This document shows positions 21,801-33,478 of a DNA stretch of 64,000 nucleotides, in pieces (position 1 is the first letter of the stretch; the number at the start of each line of letters is the position of its first letter). The notes beneath the pieces were generated by a model. That model was given only the letters and a program-made list of their open reading frames with translations, had not been told where the DNA came from and searched no databases. The stretch is from Elymus sibiricus (Eukaryota > Streptophyta > Magnoliopsida > Poales > Poaceae): contig CM077665.1 of NCBI GenBank assembly GCA_039707655.1, positions 287,932,205 to 287,996,204 on the forward strand, read 5' to 3'. The translations under genes were made by a program, and so were the position numbers.

Positions 21801-24291
21801 TTAGTGCATTGCACATTTTTCCAGAAGACTTTTCTGTTAAGTTCAAATTCATATTTGAATTTGAACCATGTAGAACCCCACCTTGCAAATTCCTAGAGAT
21901 TCCAAATCAACTCCAAATGGAGTGATTCCAATTTCTAGGTGCTCTAAATATCATTCCCTATTTATCAAGCCATGGTTAACATTTTTACCATGCATTGATT
22001 CTGCTGGATCAAATAAATAGCCCCATTCTTCATTATTGCCATCTTAGGAAATTCATGGGAAATTCATCTCAAATCCAAATCCAGTGAAACCACTTCCCAA
22101 GTGTTTCTAAATTTGTGCCCTATTTGTTGGGTGCATCCACTCAATTTTTACAAAAATATTTTCTGTGGACATCTTATACGATCATCATTTCCTTCATTTC
22201 CACCATTCAAAACTCCCCCTTGACCCACATCCACCAAAACCTCCTTGGTTATTTTTCTCATGACCAGAGGTGTCCTAGAAAAATAAAACTCCTATTTATA
22301 GAGCACTTTTATTTCTCTGCTTGTTGTGTTGCTTATTGCGGATATTTCTGGCGATAGTTGACGAAGTAGATGAAGTGCTCGGAGTGGACGAGAAGCGTGT
22401 GAAGACCTCGAAGACTTTGCTGAGCCAGGCAAGCAGCCCTTTGACCATGACTATGAGACCCTTTTATTGCATGACATATAGCACTTTATTTCTTGATGTT
22501 GATCATGTTGATATGGTGACCACTACGGTGGGATGCCTCCGATACTTTCTTGTTGATACTTGCATCGTGCATGACCCTACCTCCTTATGAGGGTTATGCG
22601 GGTGGGAGTAGTTAGGTTGCTAGTAGTGCTACGCAAGTGGGATGGGAATATGCATGGTGATGGAAAACAAGATGATTTCAAAGACTTTTCGAAAACCCCG
22701 TCGGGTGCCACTAATGCCCGAGGGAGATGATGTTGAGTTGGGTAACCACTTGAGAAAGAAGTGGTTTACCGGAGCAAGTGAGTGTGTGTGTTTTCGAAAA
22801 CGGATTAGATTTAAGATTTGTCGACCGTCCCAACCTTACATTTACAACCACGCTACCCCTATATGGGATGGGGCTTTGTTGATTACTTGGTCGGTGCTGA
22901 CAGAGAGCCCGCATTACTAGTGGCGGGAGTGACGTGGTCACTCTGGATACGGGGTCGTGCCTGGTAGGGCGACCATGCTGTCTTCACAGGCACCGGGCAT
23001 ACCGTTGTGTTCCTTCATGGATTGTACTGTGTAGAGCAAGGCTCGTGTTTGTACATCATGAAGACGTGGACCAACGAGTGGACTCTTTGTTTAGTATCGT
23101 CAGGGGAAAGGCATTGTTTGGGTGCTTACCTCGGGCATGTAATATACCGCGAGTCGTGGATGACACAGAAGTTCCCCGAGTCTTGTGGGTAAAGTGTGCA
23201 ACCTTTGCGGAGTGTAAAACTATTCAAATAGCCGTGTCCACGGTCAAGGACAGTTGGGTGGTGCTGCTTAAACTACGTCCAGATGTTTTCACAAAACATG
23301 GTGTGTGTGTGTGACAAAGAGATACTTGAGCTAAGTCGGATGACTTGATGAAATGACTGAACATGAGATGTTCAACCCCATGCTTATGATGATATCTGCC
23401 AACATGTTCATATAGATATCTGCCAACCGTTGATGCATGCTTACACAAGTTAATTGATCATGTCATTGCACTCAAAATTAGCTTTCCGCAAACTTACCTA
23501 CTTAGTGCTATGTCATGTATTGTTATTGCCTTGTTCCAAACATGGGTTGCTTGCGAGTACATTCAAAGTACTCATTGGCTTGCCATTGGTTATTTTATTG
23601 GCCAGGCATGAAAGACCAGGTTATGATGAAGATTATCTTGGTGACGGACATGCGAGCTAGGACGCTTCCCAGTCAGAATGCCTGTAGGTTTAAGGCAGAT
23701 GGCATGGGTTCACGCTATCGTTGAAGATTTCCGCTGCAAGTTTATGAAGACTTGGCCATAAAGGCCATCTTTGTGTAAAACGGTACGTAATGGATGTAAG
23801 ACTCTTGTTATTTAGTTTCTGTGTGTTCAGTGAGCATTGATCTCTGGGATCACTGTGCACGTACATTCGGTGATCACGACTTATGAGTCGGGCTCCCCAT
23901 AGTCGTTCTCCTCCATAAGTTTCTCCACGAGGCCGGTAGCCCTGTCAACCGAGGCGTTGCTCTTCTCTAGCAGCTTCACCAGGTCATCGATCATGGCGTC
24001 CTTCCTATCGAGCTCAGCGCGCATGTCGTCGCTGGCTGAGGAATCAAAGACTGCCAAATCGTCCAGTTCGCCTCCGAGGCGAATGCGCTTGTGATTGTGA
24101 GAGCCGTCGCCTCTCCGCGAAAGATCCTCCCGGGTGTCCGCGGCGCCACCAGACATCTCTGCTGCGGCCAAAGCGGTGTGGCTGGAGCTCTCTGGCGCTT
24201 CCGCGGCACGGCGGGACCTCTCGGTTGCTTCCGTGGCTTTGGTCTTTCTTCCCTGGTTATATCTCGACCCATAACCCCCCCTACCAGCCAT
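18803..24291 (-). pseudogene. Coiled-coil protein gene split by an LTR insertion, E1 copy
   Basis: The gene starts at 24291 (M-A-G-R-G-G) and is open down to about 23902. It continues in the same phase from about 19113 to 18806 after a 4.8-kb insertion. Without the insertion it would be about 235 residues. The N-terminal third is Gly/Arg/Ser-rich with a basic patch (HKRIRL). The rest is a long charged helix with heptad spacing of Leu and Ile, rich in Glu and Lys, typical of a coiled coil. I do not recognise the family. A TATA box is at about 24384-24390 on the minus strand. The F-box gene starts divergently 566 bp away. The E2 copy at 51191-51898 has no insertion but one stop codon. Confidence 0.7.
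19114..23901. mobile_element. LTR-type insertion in coiled-coil gene, probably a solo LTR
   Basis: Flanked by the 5-bp duplication GTCGT (19109-19113 and 23902-23906). It starts TGTCACACCC; the last two bases are TA rather than the usual CA. No internal second LTR, primer site or pol gene is visible in the 4788 bp, which fits a long solo LTR. A G+C-rich part at 20600-21680 holds Ala/Pro/Gly-rich open frames on both strands that I do not accept as genes. The family is not identified. E2 has the empty site. Confidence 0.65.
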
Positions 24292-24383
24292 GGCAGACGG
24301 AATGTAGGACTAACAAAGAAAGGCCTATTTTTTTGGTGGCGGGGGTGAAGAATGTGCGGTAATTTTTGAGTATGAGTTTGTGT

Positions 24384-24390
24384 TTTTATA
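24384..24390 (-). promoter_or_regulatory. TATA box of coiled-coil gene, E1
   Basis: TATAAAAA on the minus strand, about 93 bp before the ATG at 24291. It is conserved in E2 at 51094-51100. Confidence 0.6.
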
Positions 24391-24856
24391 GCTTACTACA
24401 GTAAATAGCTGCTAAGTGAGAACACGTTTAGGTTTGGTAGGTGTGAACTGATTTGCGAAAAAATTTAGCGTAATTTGGAATGTGAAAGGAAACAAGCTCA
24501 ATATTTATTGATGATTATAGTTCCCAAGCACGGAACGCTTTATGGTTTTAGAAACCGTTTGGGAACGGGCTCATCGAGCAGACGCGTGGCCCTGCCTCTA
24601 TGAGAGGTGGGCCCTGCCTGTGCTGTGGGTGCAGGTTTGGTTAGATGGGATGCGTGCGAGGAGTCCACCCCGCAGGCTCAAAGGGATGCGTGCGAGCAGT
24701 CCGCCGCGTAGGCGCAGCTGGCTCACCGGGAATCAAGCCCTTTGACCTCGGACTTCCACCCACAGCCCTATTCTCTCCCAAGTTCTCCATTAGTGCTACA
24801 CATTCTCCTCCGGTCTTATCTATTTGAGCCGTCACCGTGGATCACCTCCTTTTTCG

Positions 24857-26559
24857 ATGGACGACGAGGCAGCCAACACGCGGGGGCGGGTAGAGGCTGA
24901 ACCACACGAGCCTCTGGCGAGCGTGGAGTTCATCAGCAGCATCCCCGACGAGATGTTGGTAACCATCATGTCCCTCCTCCCCATCAAATCTGCCGTGCAG
25001 ACCACCATCCTCTCCAGGCGGTGGCGCCCCCTATGACACTCCGCCCCCATTGACCTCCTCAACGACGACGAGCTCTGCAGCGGGGATCGCAAACGGTTGG
25101 ACGCATTGTCCCACATCCTCGCCACGCACACTGCGCCCGTCAGACGCCTTGCCATCGGCACTTTTCGTTCAAACTGCAAGGCCGAACCCAAGTTTCATGA
25201 CTCGTTCTTATCCCCCGCCCTAGATCAGCTCGAGGAGCTCAACTTTGATGCTGGACATGGGCGCGCGCTGCCTCCATCCGTCCTCCGCCTCGCGCCCACG
25301 CTGCGCCGCGCTACGTTCATGCGGTGCCTTTTCCCCAAGATTAATGCCGCGCACGCTCTTCATCTCCCTAAACTGAAGCACCTCGAGCTCATTGGCGTCA
25401 GCATCTCAATGTTGGATTTGGAGCACCTGCTCGCGGCTATACAATGCTCGAGTACCTTCATCTTCAGATGATGTTTGGGTTCATTAGCCTCCACATCGCT
25501 GCGATGAATCTCTGTACGATTTATGTGCATGGTTGGTGCCGCAACACGCTGTCAGTTGGGGAGTTTCATGATATAGTCATTGAGAATGCGTCTTTCCTAG
25601 AGAGATTGTTTGTACTTGATAAAGAAGGTTGAACAAGAATCAGGGTCATTGGCGCACCGAAATTGACAGTGTTGGGGTATTCGTGTGCTGAATTCTCTAA
25701 ACTTGTTACAGCTAGATCCATAGCCGTTCAGGTACAACAATCTTCTTCTCATTCTTATTGTTGTACATCACATTTTATCTAGTTTTTATTGATCTATGTT
25801 CGGCTGTGATCCAGAAAATGATTCACACAAGCCTCGCATTGTCTCTGCGCACAGTGAAGATCTTGGCACTACAATCTATCGGCCCCAATCTGGATGAAGT
25901 TGTAAAGTTCCTTATATGCTTTTCATGCATGGACAAGCTATACGTCGAGGTGATGTTCCTTTCCTGTTAATTCTTAACCACAACGGAGTACAATTTGTTG
26001 GTGCTTTTACCCATGATTACAATGAAATGTGTACTATTTTTTTTGAGATGTTAATCATGAACGATCGAAGATGGCATGTCAATCTATTAGTGAATTTTAT
26101 AAATCATGCAAATCAAAGAGGCCCGTAGTGTTCGATACTGCATCTAGGCACTGATATGTTGTCTTCGTTTGCGGATACAAGCAGGAGTTGGAGTGGAAAA
26201 GGTGGCGCAATATAACAATCCCATCGAATGCCTTGAATTCCATCTCACGGAAATTACTTTGAACGAGTACCGAGGCACCAATCTAGAGATTCAATTTGCC
26301 AGTTTCTTTGTTCAGAAAGCAAGGGTGCTCAAGGTAATGAGGTTTTCACTATATTTAGTGCGCCACAATGGATGGTTTACTGACTAGCGGAGGCGTCTAT
26401 AGCGGAATGGAAAAGGCTCTGCAGAAGCTGATTTTTTACTTCGGAAGTTCATATGACAGATTATTCGGAAGCGATTCTATCGAGCCGATATATGACTTCT
26501 CGGTGGATGATCCATTCGCAGAAATATTTCATCCCATGGAGCCTGAAGATTGGATTTGA
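24857..26559 (+). pseudogene. F-box/FBD protein gene, E1 copy
   Basis: Starts M-D-D-E-A. Residues about 24-60 form an F-box ([20 protein letters not shown]...RRW), the part that binds Skp1 in SCF ubiquitin ligases. Codon 60 is TGA (25034-25036) where E2 has TGG. After it the sequence continues with leucine-rich repeat-like segments (25097-25470: LEELNFDAGHG, LKHLELIG). A C-terminal FBD domain follows at 26190-26380 (IECLEFHLTEITLNEYRG), so introns probably lie between about 25440 and 26185. The end is near 26559. Plants have very many F-box/LRR/FBD genes, and capture by transposons is plausible. The premature stop makes a full-length product unlikely. Confidence 0.8.
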
Positions 26560-26739
26560 TTTCTAATGTCAGTTTGTACCTTGTAATCTTTGAATTTGGG
26601 CCTCGTTATGCTGGAATTTGAACCTTGTAATATTCCTGGTATTTGTGATACAATATTTGAAATTGCATTGTGTTCTTTTTTGTTTATGCAATCATGTTCT
26701 TATAAGTACATATTTTGTTGTTCTGTAGGCGCAGCATTG

Positions 26740-27221
26740 ATGTTGTGCAGACCGAGCAAACCACAGTACACACGGACTAAACTACGAAACCCGTCGGTGA
26801 TGATTTCATCAATCGCTGACAGTTGTATAGCAGCAAACGTTTCCCCACAACACACACACAGGTTATTAGCACCAATCATCTATGTTATATCTGGTGTTCG
26901 CACACGATTCTCATTACTCACATGTTTGTTGTATATCGCACACATCTTGTTATGCCGAATCATTTGTGTTCTGCTGTATCAGCGCGCACAGTTTATCCGA
27001 GTGAACTGTATGCCGTACTTCGCACACGTATGTAGTTTTGGTAACCGTTTCTGTTATCTTCTTCAATCACAAACGGTTCATAAGAACAAACTGTCTGCCG
27101 TAGATCGCACACGCAACTACTTTCTGAATTTTATTTGATGGATCCACCTTCGCACATAGTTCGTGCCATTCGCGATGGAGCTTGAACTATACCGTTTGCG
27201 ATTCATGCATCGCACACAGAT
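26740..27221. repeat. Internal subterminal repeat set A of E1
   Basis: Motifs such as GTAGATCGCACACGCAAC and GATTCATGCATCGCACACAG recur every 40-60 bp. This is homologous to the true near-end of E2 (48310-48780, reverse). It stops at about 27221, about 55 bp short of where E2 reaches its terminus, and joins the exonuclease-gene region. Confidence 0.75.
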
Positions 27222-27528
27222 TCTCCTCTCGCTCCCCTGTGCGTGCTCTGCTCTCGCGCCCCTCTACGCATGTTGTGCCAGCGGTTGGAGCCGGCCTACG
27301 ATCACCTTCGGGGCTCCATATGCATGCGGTTGCGCCACACGCATCACCCCATGCAGTTACATCCTCCACGACTGAATCACGCGCTGCAAAAACTACCATC
27401 CGGCCTGCCGGTTTTCCAGGACGTCCGACCCCCATTTATACCCATGGCCATTAACCATAGTCTCTTCACGCTTTCGATCGCGCCCCACAACACAATAAGC
27501 ACACCCTGGACGACGCATACAGAGAGGA

Positions 27529-28228
27529 TGTCCAGCGGCGCTCAAATGGAGTTCGGCGTGCATCATGTGGAGACCCACATGAGGAAGACGGACCTCACGG
27601 TGGTGTACACCAACGACTCGGGCATGGTGGAGGACTCCATCGACACCATGGAGCGGCTGCTTGATGCGGATGACAAGTACAAAGTGGTCGGCTTTGACCT
27701 CGCTTACACTGCGGTCGTGCCAGGCATGATCAGAAGGTTGCCGTCGCCCAGTTGTGCATGGGCCATCATGTCCTCCTCTACCACTACTGGATGGCCACAG
27801 TGCCTTGCGATCGTTTCACCAGGTTTGTCAACAGCCCCGACTACAGGTTCGCTACGGTGGACAACGCCAACAATCCAAAGGTGCTCGAGACTTCGGGCTT
27901 GGCCTGCCAGAAGCTTGTCGACATCCGCAGCCACTACAGGGTCTGGGGCCGCAAGAAGGACATGGACTCCCATGTTGACCTGGCCGAGGCCATCATCGAC
28001 CCCTACTACACTGACATGAAGGCTGAGTGCAACAAGAACAAGCCTGTCTGGCATAGGGACTGGGTGAAGAAACTGGATGAATATCACCTCCAGACCGCGG
28101 CCAAGCAAGCGTACACATGCTACGAGATGTTCAGGCGGATCATTGACATGAGGAAGTGCCTCCTACCTGAAGACAACAAGGGATCGAGCCACAAGCAGAG
28201 CGCTGGTGGCAAGCATCACAAGAAGTAG
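27529..28228 (+). pseudogene. 3'-5' exonuclease-like (RNase H fold) protein with frameshift
   Basis: The start at 27529 (M-S-S-G-A) is followed by VVGFDLAYT, the first strand of the DEDD exonuclease fold. Near 27715 the frame shifts by one base; the second part (27725-28228) continues with VAVAQLC and ends K-K. The total length would be about 233 residues, like small plant Werner-type exonuclease relatives. The expected Asp-x-Glu of motif I is D-L-A, and the last motif reads AAKQAYTCYEMF without the usual Asp, so activity is doubtful even without the frameshift. A TATA-like TTTATACC lies near 27433. The gene is absent from E2 and lies between two sets of CACTA subterminal repeats. Confidence 0.75.
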
Positions 28229-28379
28229 ATGATTTGATGATCGTTTCTCAATTCTCATACTCCCTCTATGCAGAAATATTCGTAGTTTTAGAGGGATAAG
28301 TTTATTATGCATGTAATAGTTTATTAAGGTGTGTGCCAATGTTATTTGTCTATTGGATGCTTAATTTGGTTATGCAATC

Positions 28380-29046
28380 ATGTTCTTCTAAATAGAGCAT
28401 AGATGTTTGTGGGCAGATTGAGCAAATCACATCGCATACGGAATAAACAACCAAATCCGTCGGTGATGATTTCATCAGTACCTGACAGTTCTTTATATGG
28501 AACCGTTTGCCCACAACACATCCGAGTGGCCTATGTACATCACACACATCTTGATCTGAGAAACCGTTCGTGTTATTTTTTGCTTATCGCACACAATTCA
28601 TCCCAGTGTCCTGTATGTTGTCTATCACACACATCTTGATCTATGTAACCGTTTATGTTATTTTATCTCATCACAAACAGTTAATCTGAGTGACCTGTAT
28701 GCCTTCTATCGCACACGTGATCATATGGACAATCGTTTGTGTTTTGCTTGATCAGCGCAAACAGTTTATCGGGGTGAACTGTATGCCGTACATCGCACAC
28801 ACTTGTATTTTTATAAGCGTTTGTGTTATATTACCCAATCGCAAACAGTTTATCTAGGCCAACTGTTTGCCAAACATCGCACACACAACTATTTTTTAGA
28901 TCGTATTTGATGGATACGCCATCACATACAGTTAACGTCATTAGCGACGGAGCTATAACTATACCGTTTGTGACTTGGTCATCGCACACAGTTTTGTCGA
29001 AGGGTCTCTGATTAATGTGTCGCGTTAGCAGCATCCTGCAGTAGTG
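28380..29046. repeat. Subterminal repeat set B and right terminus of E1
   Basis: A second run of motifs of the type CATCGCACACA/AACTGT ends in the terminal repeat GCATCCTGCAGTAGTG. The last 80 bp are similar in layout to the E2 near end (…CGAAGGG.CTCTGAT…). It marks the real end of E1; the next bases are CAA and gypsy sequence. Confidence 0.8.
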
Positions 29047-29601
29047 CAAGACCCACGTCTACAGTGGCGCCGGCGTCAATGTGCTCTCCGTGGAGACCTT
29101 CAAGACCCTCCGGGTGCTCTATAGCGAGCTGGCACTCACCAGGCCGTTCTTCGGCACCGCCGGCGGTTCCGTCATGCCCCTGGGGTAGGTCCACCTTCCC
29201 GTCACTTTCGGCACGCGCGACAATTACCGCACCGAGCTCATCGACTATGACGTGGTGCGCATCGGCCTCCCGTACAACGCGATCCTGGGGTACCCGGCCC
29301 TGGCCAAGTTCATGGCAGTGGCTCACCATGGTTACAACATCCCCAAGATGCCGGGTCCCGACGGCGCCATCACCATCGCCTGCGACGAGACGGACGCGGT
29401 CCGGTCCATCGAACAAGCCTACAAGACAGTCGCGACCGAGCGTCCCAACGATGAGGGGGGAGCTGGGCATCGCGTGGCCGCGCTCTCAAGGAAGAAGGAA
29501 CAGCTGCCGGTCCCAGGCCTCGCCAAGATGAAGAACGTAAAGCTCGACATCGACGACGCGAGCCGCGTGCCCCTTGTTGGCGTCGGCCACGCCTCAGCAT
29601 A
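29047..29601 (+). pseudogene. Gypsy aspartic protease fragment of G1
   Basis: The reading begins with V-Y-S-G-A-G where the family has an Asp-Gly/Ser-Gly-Ala active site, so the catalytic Asp is missing. Family-typical phrases follow (NVLSVETF, FGTRDNYRTELIDYDV, IGLPYNAILGYPALAKF). A TAG near 29187 interrupts the first part. The 5' side is cut by E1 at 29046. Downstream to about 29918 there are remains of the polyprotein linker without recognised domains. Confidence 0.75.
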
Positions 29602-29918
29602 GGGAAGTGCACCCGGTGCCTCCCTCAGGCTAGGCTAGGGGGCTTCCGCCCGGGGAGTGCCCGACCTGGCTGGTATGAAGGGGGAGGATCTCGAGCACCA
29701 CTTGGAGGCGTGCCTCAACGCGCACCCCCACGAGCGAGGAGCGTGGTGCCTGGCATCGGGGTCATGGGAGCTCATCGACCAAGGGGACAGCAAGCAGCGG
29801 GAGGCTGAGCGTCATCCAAAACGCCGTTCAGAGCAGGCCACCACCCCCAGGAGGAGCGGCAGAGGGCGCCCGTACGTCGACCTCGCGGGCCTTAACAGGG
29901 CAGGGCCCCAGGGCCCCA
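29602..29918 (+). other. G1 polyprotein remains
   Basis: An open stretch (E-H-H-L-E-A-C-L...) of Arg/Glu/Gln-rich composition with no domain recognised. It ends where the LTR of the minus-strand gypsy element begins. Confidence 0.45.
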
Positions 29919-31435
29919 TGATGACCAACAAGTATAGGGGATCAATCGTAGTCCTTTCGGTAAGTAAGAGTGTCAAACCCAATGAGGAGCAGAAGGAAAT
30001 GACACGCGGTTTTCAGCAAGGTGATTTCTGCAAGAACTGAAATTGTAGGTAAAAGATAGTTTGATAGCAAGATAATTGGTAACGAGCAAGTAACGGTAAC
30101 GGTAAATAAGGTGCAGCAAGGTAGCCCAGTCCTTTTGTGGCAAAGGACAGGCCAGATTAGTCTCTAGTAATAGGCAAAGTGTTCTTGAGGGTACACGGGA
30201 ATTTTATCTAGTCACTTTTATCATGTTGGTTTGATTTGTGTTCGCTACTTTGATAATTTGATATGTGGGTGGACCGGTGCTTGGGTGCTGTTCTTACTTG
30301 AACAACCTCCCACTTATGATTAACCCCCTCGCAAGCATCCGCAACTATGAGAAAAGTATTAAGATAAAATCAAACCATAGCATTAAACATTTGGATCCAA
30401 ATCAGCCCCTTACGAAGTAGCGCATAAACTAGGGTTTAAGCTTCTGTCATTCTAGCAACCCATCATCTAATAACTACCCCACAATGCATTCCCTTAGGCC
30501 CAAGGATGGTGAAGTGTCATGTAGTCTACGTTCACATGACACCACTAAAGGAATCACAACATACATATCATCAAAATATCGAACACATATCAAATTCACA
30601 TGATTACTTGCAACATGACTTCTCCCGTGATCTCAAGAACAAAGGTAACTACTCACAAATAATACTCATGCTCAAGATCAGAGGGGTATTGAATAGCATC
30701 ATGGATCTGAACATATAATATTCCACCAAATAAACCATATAGTAATCAACTACAAGATGTAATCAACACTACTAGTCACCCACATGTACCAATCTGAGGT
30801 TCCGGTACAAAGATTGAACACAAGAGATGAACTAGGGTTTGAGAGGAGATGGTGCTGTTGAAGATGTTGATGAAGATTGGCCTCACAAAGATGAGAGGGG
30901 TGTTGGTGATGACGATGGCTTCGATTTCCCCCTCCGGGAGGGAAGTTCCCCCAGCGGAATCGCTCCGTCGGAGGGCAAAAGTGCTCCTGCCCAAGTTCCG
31001 CCTCGAGACGGCGGCGTTCCGTCCCGAAAGTCCTCTCCTATTTTTTTCTAGGTCAAAAGACCTTATATACTAGAAGATGGGCACCAGAGGTGAGCCGAGG
31101 AGGGCACAACCCACCAGGGCGCGCCTGGGGGGCCTAGCGCGCCCTGGTGTCTTGTGGCCACCACGGTGGCCCCCTCCTGTAGTTCTTTGCTCCAGTATTT
31201 TTTATTAATTCCAAAAATATTCTCCGTAAAGTTTTAGCTCCATTGGAGATGTGCAGAATAGGTATCTCTAATGTGCTTTTTCAGGTCCATAATTCCAGCT
31301 GCCGGTATTCTCCCTCTTTGTGTAAACCTTGCATATTATGAGAGAAAAGGCATTAGAATCACTCCCTAAAGCATTATTATTCAACAAAACATAATAAATA
31401 ATAGTAGGAAATCATGATGTAAAATGGACGTATCA
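29919..31435 (-). repeat. 3' LTR of Athila-like element
   Basis: 1517 bp; on the plus strand it starts TGATGACCAACAAGTATAGG and ends GGACGTATCA. It aligns over its length with 42846-44347. Short ORFs inside are not genes. Confidence 0.9.
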
Positions 31436-31450
31436 ACTCCCCCAAGCAAG
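31436..31450 (-). promoter_or_regulatory. Polypurine tract of Athila-like element
   Basis: GCTTGCTTGGGGGAGT on the minus strand, directly before the 3' LTR. Confidence 0.7.
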
Positions 31451-33065
31451 CGAAAAGCCAAAATTGAAAAGCATGTCCACATGGTTTGAGAAAGAGGTGT
31501 CGATAAAAACAAAATACTGACATAGTAGCATCATGTTTATTATCATAACAGCAACAAACTCTATCATAAAACTTATTCATATACTTTCATCATACAACTT
31601 CTCATGAACAAGTAACAACTCATCACAACATAGAAGTATAAAGCATAAACCTTATTGAAAACCAACAAACTATGTTTTCAGTCAACTTTGCAACTACAAT
31701 TCATCATATTTTCAGGAAGGGTTTCATGTCGGAGCCTTTTGGCAAGTCCACATACTCAACCATCATTCAGTCTTCTATGATTGCTAACACTCACAGCATA
31801 CCCATGAGCAAAAAGTTTCAACCGGACACATAGAAAGATAGGGGCTTATAGTTTCGCCTCCCAACGGATTCACCTCAAGGGTGATGTCAACAATAATAAC
31901 TCATGCCCACTCACATCCAACTGGATATATGTGCCTAGATCTTTCCTCACCACATGATGCTTGCAAAAGAAAAAGAAAAAAATAGGGAAGAATACTTGAC
32001 TCTTGCATAAAAGTAAATACATGAAAGTAAAAGATAGTCCCTTCGCAGAGGGAAGCAGAGGTTATCATGTGCTTTTTGGTTTGTATGCCCAATCCCTTAA
32101 TGTAAAAGATTGTCACACTACATTGCCCCCTATGATAGCAACCTTTATTATGCAGTCCGTTGCTTTTATTACTTTGCCATCATAAGTTCGTATAGCGCTC
32201 AATTTTCTCTTACACTAATTGATTAAAACACGCTTAGAAGCAATTTTTATTGCGTTATTGCACCGATGACAACTTACTTGAAGGATCTTACTCGATCCGT
32301 AGGTAGGTATGGTGGACTCTCAAAGCATGAATTTGGGTTTTGGGGTTTTGGATGCACAGTAGTATCTCTACTTAGTGCGGAATTTTTGGCTAACAAAGAT
32401 ATTGAGCAAGCACCACATGTTGAAGGATCTATGACAATATAACTTCTATGTGGATATGAACAAACATAAATCATTATGTTGTCTTCCTTGTCCAACGTCA
32501 ACAATTTTGAAATATAAAAGTTAATGGGGGCGCACAATCATAACAGATGTCCAAGATAGTGTATTTGCATGTGAATCTTCTCTTCCCTATTAATTCTTTC
32601 ATGAATTGCATTATTGACCAATGCTATGTTTGTCAATCTCCAACAAATTTTACCACTTATACTTTTCCTTATGCGATGTCATTACTTACCATAAGATTAG
32701 CATATGATTCTTTTCATTTATTTCTCTTTCCTTTTATTTTGATTGCAACAAGAAAGTAAAGAGGCAAGAGCTCTAACCAAACTTTATTATATAACTCTCA
32801 CTCAATTACATAGATAGATAGACCATGAAACTAACACTCGAAAATAGATCGTACTAAACTTTTATTCAACTAAATCACGAAAAAGCTACGGATCGAATGA
32901 AAATAGGTAAAGGTGAATAAAAGTGATGGTGATACGATACCGGGGCACCTCCCCCAAGCTTGGCTTAAGCCAAGGGGAGTGCCCATACTCGTGTGCTCAA
33001 GTCTCCTTTGGTGGTAGTGATGAAGAAGATGGTGGTGATGAAGTGGTAGGCTTGTCCTCCAGCTT
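31451..33065. other. Non-coding 3' region of Athila-like element
   Basis: A+T-rich, without supported genes. A small hairpin (CTTGGCTTAAGCCAAG) is at about 32959-32974. This long untranslated part between the extra ORF and the 3' LTR is usual for the group. Confidence 0.55.
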
Positions 33066-33470
33066 CTAGGGCAAGGGCTCACCATCAAAAGTTGACGCGA
33101 GAGTCCCCTGAGTCCTGCAACTGGCAGCTAAACTCATACCTTTAAATCTGGCTTCATAGTCAAAAACTTGGTTTTGAAGATCATAAACTTGACTTTGTAG
33201 AAAATTGATTTGCTCGTTGAGGCTGGAGATGGTGGCTTCCACAGACCGGCCATCCACAACCTGATCACGGGTGAATTCCGTGATCATGGAGTTATTAGCA
33301 CTAAGTCCATGCTCCACCATCCTTTGGCACTTGAAGATGTCTTGTTCCACCGCCTCAAGCCTAGCCTCCATGCTTTCAGTCCTCTTGGGTTCCTGCACAT
33401 CGCGGATGTGGAGCACCCCTCACGCATCTCAATTGCTTGAGGGTGCTTCATCACCTCCGGCAAGTACTGG

Positions 33471-33478
33471 TTGATGAT
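33471..33478. repeat. hAT target duplication, left
   Basis: TTGATGAT, identical to 37647-37654; 8 bp is the hAT hallmark. Confidence 0.95.

Larger units (their letters stand above)
1..29046. mobile_element. E1: gene-carrying CACTA transposon, left end outside window
   Basis: The right terminus is a CACTA-type inverted repeat that reads CACTACTGCAGGATGC on the minus strand and ends at 29046. It is followed inward by many copies of a subterminal motif of the type TGTGTGCGAT. Position 1 aligns in reverse with about 60517 of E2, so roughly 0.5 kb of this element lies outside the window. The cargo on the way in is a B3 gene, a UIM/SIM gene, a minisatellite, a 5S-like segment, a coiled-coil gene and an F-box gene. 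Later insertions at 5225-8710, 10822-17374 and 19114-23901 enlarge it. No transposase is visible, so it is probably non-autonomous. The flank after 29046 is gypsy protease sequence (G1). Confidence 0.8.
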
